From positions 1 through 61,305 of the forward strand of contig CAMCRP010000013.1 of NCBI GenBank assembly GCA_945877315.1: a stretch of DNA of 61,305 nucleotides, read 5' to 3'. Positions 59,842-61,305 of this stretch are shown one piece after another. Source of the DNA: an uncultured Ruminococcus sp. Its GTDB lineage: Bacteria > Bacillota > Clostridia > Oscillospirales > Ruminococcaceae. The translations under genes and the position numbers were made by a program. Below the pieces are notes generated by a model. That model did not search any database, had not been told where the DNA came from, and saw only the letters and a list, made by a program, of their open reading frames with translations. Each line of letters starts with the position of its first letter. Position 1 is the first letter of the stretch.

Positions 59842-60879
59842 ATGAACGGAAGCAATTGTTCGGTTTCGTCCGACGCTCTTCTCGAGCATATTTTTACCAT
59901 TACTCAGGACCTTTATAAGGAAATGTCCAAGGGCGATAATGATGCGGAAAATGACCATAATCAAATCTACAGACTGCTTACCGATCTGGGCAGGATACTT
60001 GTTAATGCCGACAGAGCAAGCTTCTGGAAATGGGACAAGCGAAGCCGCTCCCTGTGGACTACCGCCGCTGTCGGGGCAGGCAGGATAACCATTCCCGAGG
60101 GTACGGGTCTTGTGGGCAAGGCTCTTGCCGAAAAGCACGCTATCGTCACCAATGACCCCTACAACGATCCCAATTTTAATTCCGATGTTGACAAAAAGAC
60201 GGGGTATGTTACCAAGTCTATCCTTGTTATGCCTATCTGTGACTGCAAGGGCGAATTTATCGGAGCATATCAGGCGATCAACAAGCTGGACGGAAACGGC
60301 TTCGACCTTGAAGAGGACGTAAGGCGTCTGTCCCTTGCCGCATTTATCTGCGGTATTACTCTTGAATCTGACAGCTTCCTTGATGATTCCCGCCATGACA
60401 AGCTGACCGAGCTGAAAAACAGAATGGGCTTCTACAGCGACTATGAAAAGATCTACGAGAAGATGCTTTCCGATACCGAGAATTGCCGCAGCGTTTCTCT
60501 CTTTATCTGCGATATTGACTTTTTCAAGAAGGTAAACGATACATACGGACATAATGCGGGAGATGCGGTATTAAGGCATGTCGCTGATAATTTCCGCAGA
60601 AATTCCAGAGCGTGTGACGGCGTTTACAGATGGGGCGGCGAGGAATTTATAGTTGTTCTTCCCGATTCCAACGCTGAACAGGCTGCCGAGGCTGCCGAAC
60701 GTCTGAGATGCTGTATTATGGATTCGGTATGCCATTTTGAGGATCTGGATATTAAGGTAACAATGAGCTTCGGCGTTACTTCTCTCGATCCTGCAATGTC
60801 CGCCGAGGACAATATAAAGGTCGCCGACGAAAAGCTTTACAGAGCCAAGGAAAGCGGCAGAAACAGAGTAATCCTATAA
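59842..60879 (+). CDS. GAF-GGDEF diguanylate cyclase
   Basis: 345 aa, no membrane segment. GAF domain at about 40-175 (ILVNADRASFWKWDKRSRSL, GLVGKALAEK), then GGDEF at about 180-345: DIDFFKKVNDTYGHNAGDAV, the active site GGEEF (265-269) and an intact RxxD inhibitory site RACD (256-259) five residues before it. Makes c-di-GMP in the cytoplasm, with product inhibition through the I-site. The GAF domain may bind a small ligand. Divergent from the adenylate cyclase gene. Confidence 0.93.
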   Translation: MNGSNCSVSSDALLEHIFTITQDLYKEMSKGDNDAENDHNQIYRLLTDLGRILVNADRASFWKWDKRSRSLWTTAAVGAGRITIPEGTGLVGKALAEKHAIVTNDPYNDPNFNSDVDKKTGYVTKSILVMPICDCKGEFIGAYQAINKLDGNGFDLEEDVRRLSLAAFICGITLESDSFLDDSRHDKLTELKNRMGFYSDYEKIYEKMLSDTENCRSVSLFICDIDFFKKVNDTYGHNAGDAVLRHVADNFRRNSRACDGVYRWGGEEFIVVLPDSNAEQAAEAAERLRCCIMDSVCHFEDLDIKVTMSFGVTSLDPAMSAEDNIKVADEKLYRAKESGRNRVIL

Positions 60880-60906
60880 TAATCCACCGAAAGGAATGAT
60901 ATTCAA

Positions 60907-61305
60907 ATGTCAAAGACTATTCTTATTACGGGAGGAGCCGCAAGTGGTAAATCAAGATGGGCTGTTTCCTATCTTGCAGCCTGCGACTATGTTCTGTACC
61001 TTCGCACCGCCGATGCGGTGGATAAGGATACCATGAATCGTATCGAGTACAGCAACAAGCAGAATTACGTTGAGTGGGACATCAGGACGGGCATTACGGA
61101 AAATCCCGCAGAGCAGATCACAGACCACAAGTTTGTTATCTTTGATAATCTGGCGGCATACACTTCTCAGGTCATCTCGCAGATGTGTTCCGATGTTTCT
61201 GAGATAGACGAGCCCACAAAGAAGGCGATCGAAAGAAAGGTTATCGACGATGTTACCGAAATGTACGACAAGATAATGGTAATTGACGGAAATATGATAA
61301 CCATC
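60907..61305 (+). CDS. cobU: CobU-type adenosylcobinamide kinase/guanylyltransferase (3' end outside window)
   Basis: The first 133 residues. P-loop GGAASGKSRWA near the start and the CobU-like VIFDNLAAYTSQ and later helix. CobU phosphorylates adenosylcobinamide and adds GMP in the last steps of vitamin B12 assembly. AAAGGAATG lies upstream of ATG 60907. 27 nt after the GGDEF stop, so co-transcription is possible. No cobalamin riboswitch was seen. Truncated by the window edge. Confidence 0.75.
   Translation, partial: MSKTILITGGAASGKSRWAVSYLAACDYVLYLRTADAVDKDTMNRIEYSNKQNYVEWDIRTGITENPAEQITDHKFVIFDNLAAYTSQVISQMCSDVSEIDEPTKKAIERKVIDDVTEMYDKIMVIDGNMITI

Noticed and set aside
59764-60552. 262-codon minus-strand open frame across the GGDEF gene
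   Set aside because: Shadow of a gene with intact GGEEF and GAF regions.

Overview
The window looks like a chromosomal segment of a spore-forming, Gram-positive anaerobe of the Bacillota, most likely a Ruminococcus-like member of the Oscillospirales. The grounds are tandem class B sortases, SpoIID- and SpoVB-type proteins, a Bacillus-like spoVB-mazG-HU-rqcP block, a MalF/MalG sugar transporter without its own ATPase, a long bifunctional RelA with HemZ, and promoters close to TTGACA-N17-TATAAT. No rRNA, tRNA or CRISPR array was seen. Family names rest on motif recognition, not on searches.

Layout. 1-6.1 kb: four tandem class B sortase genes (the first cut by the window edge) and a SpoIID/LytB-domain protein. 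6.1-11.6 kb: pyrimidine-nucleoside phosphorylase, a small zinc-ribbon protein, a SHOCT-type gene apparently inserted behind trpS, trpS and an aminotransferase. 11.8-15.1 kb: a conserved spoVB-like, mazG, HU, rqcP cluster plus a 55-residue protein. 15.5-20.2 kb: LacI regulator, sugar-binding lipoprotein and two permeases. 20.5-30.8 kb: housekeeping and hypothetical genes, including paired half-size TauE/SafE proteins, an acetyltransferase, a nucleotidyltransferase, RuvX, an aldose epimerase, an SCP2-like protein with a Lys/Ala tail, a phosphoesterase, a sirtuin, an orphan MazF, a flavin reductase and YbaK. 31-35.2 kb: a lipoprotein fusing a phosphate-binding-like domain to a DUF3298-like region, then an ECF sigma and its zinc-finger anti-sigma. 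35.3-47.2 kb: MATE pump, small unknowns, HAD phosphatase, RecJ, RelA, a metallo-beta-lactamase-fold protein, HemZ, a zinc-ribbon protein and RlmD.

46.9-55.9 kb appears to be a compact integrative element of about 9 kb in the 3' end of rlmD. The word CACGTTGA occurs in the last codons of both rlmD (46880-46887) and the large serine recombinase gene (55921-55928), in the same reading context: GHVETVCLL in RlmD and EHVECVCLL in the recombinase. RlmD carries an extra tail of roughly 90 residues after this point. The cargo is a Ser/Thr kinase-NTPase-helical-repeat protein (899 aa) with an unknown 380-aa partner, a lipoprotein with three similar domains, a small acidic protein, and a promoter-leader-terminator unit ahead of the recombinase. 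The kinase pair is the best candidate here for an undescribed signalling or defence system.

Four copies of a roughly 100-bp MITE-like element with TACTAAACA-type terminal inverted repeats lie in or at the edge of this island. Each is flanked by a 3-bp direct repeat (TTA, TTA, TAA, TTG). One has inserted into the end of the recombinase frame. Removing it on paper restores a TGA stop directly after HVECVCLLERS, which could be the displaced original end of RlmD.

56.1-61.3 kb: an AraC-type regulator with an effector-binding domain, a sugar-isomerase-like protein, a CHASE2 adenylate cyclase, a GAF-GGDEF diguanylate cyclase and the start of a cobU-like gene.
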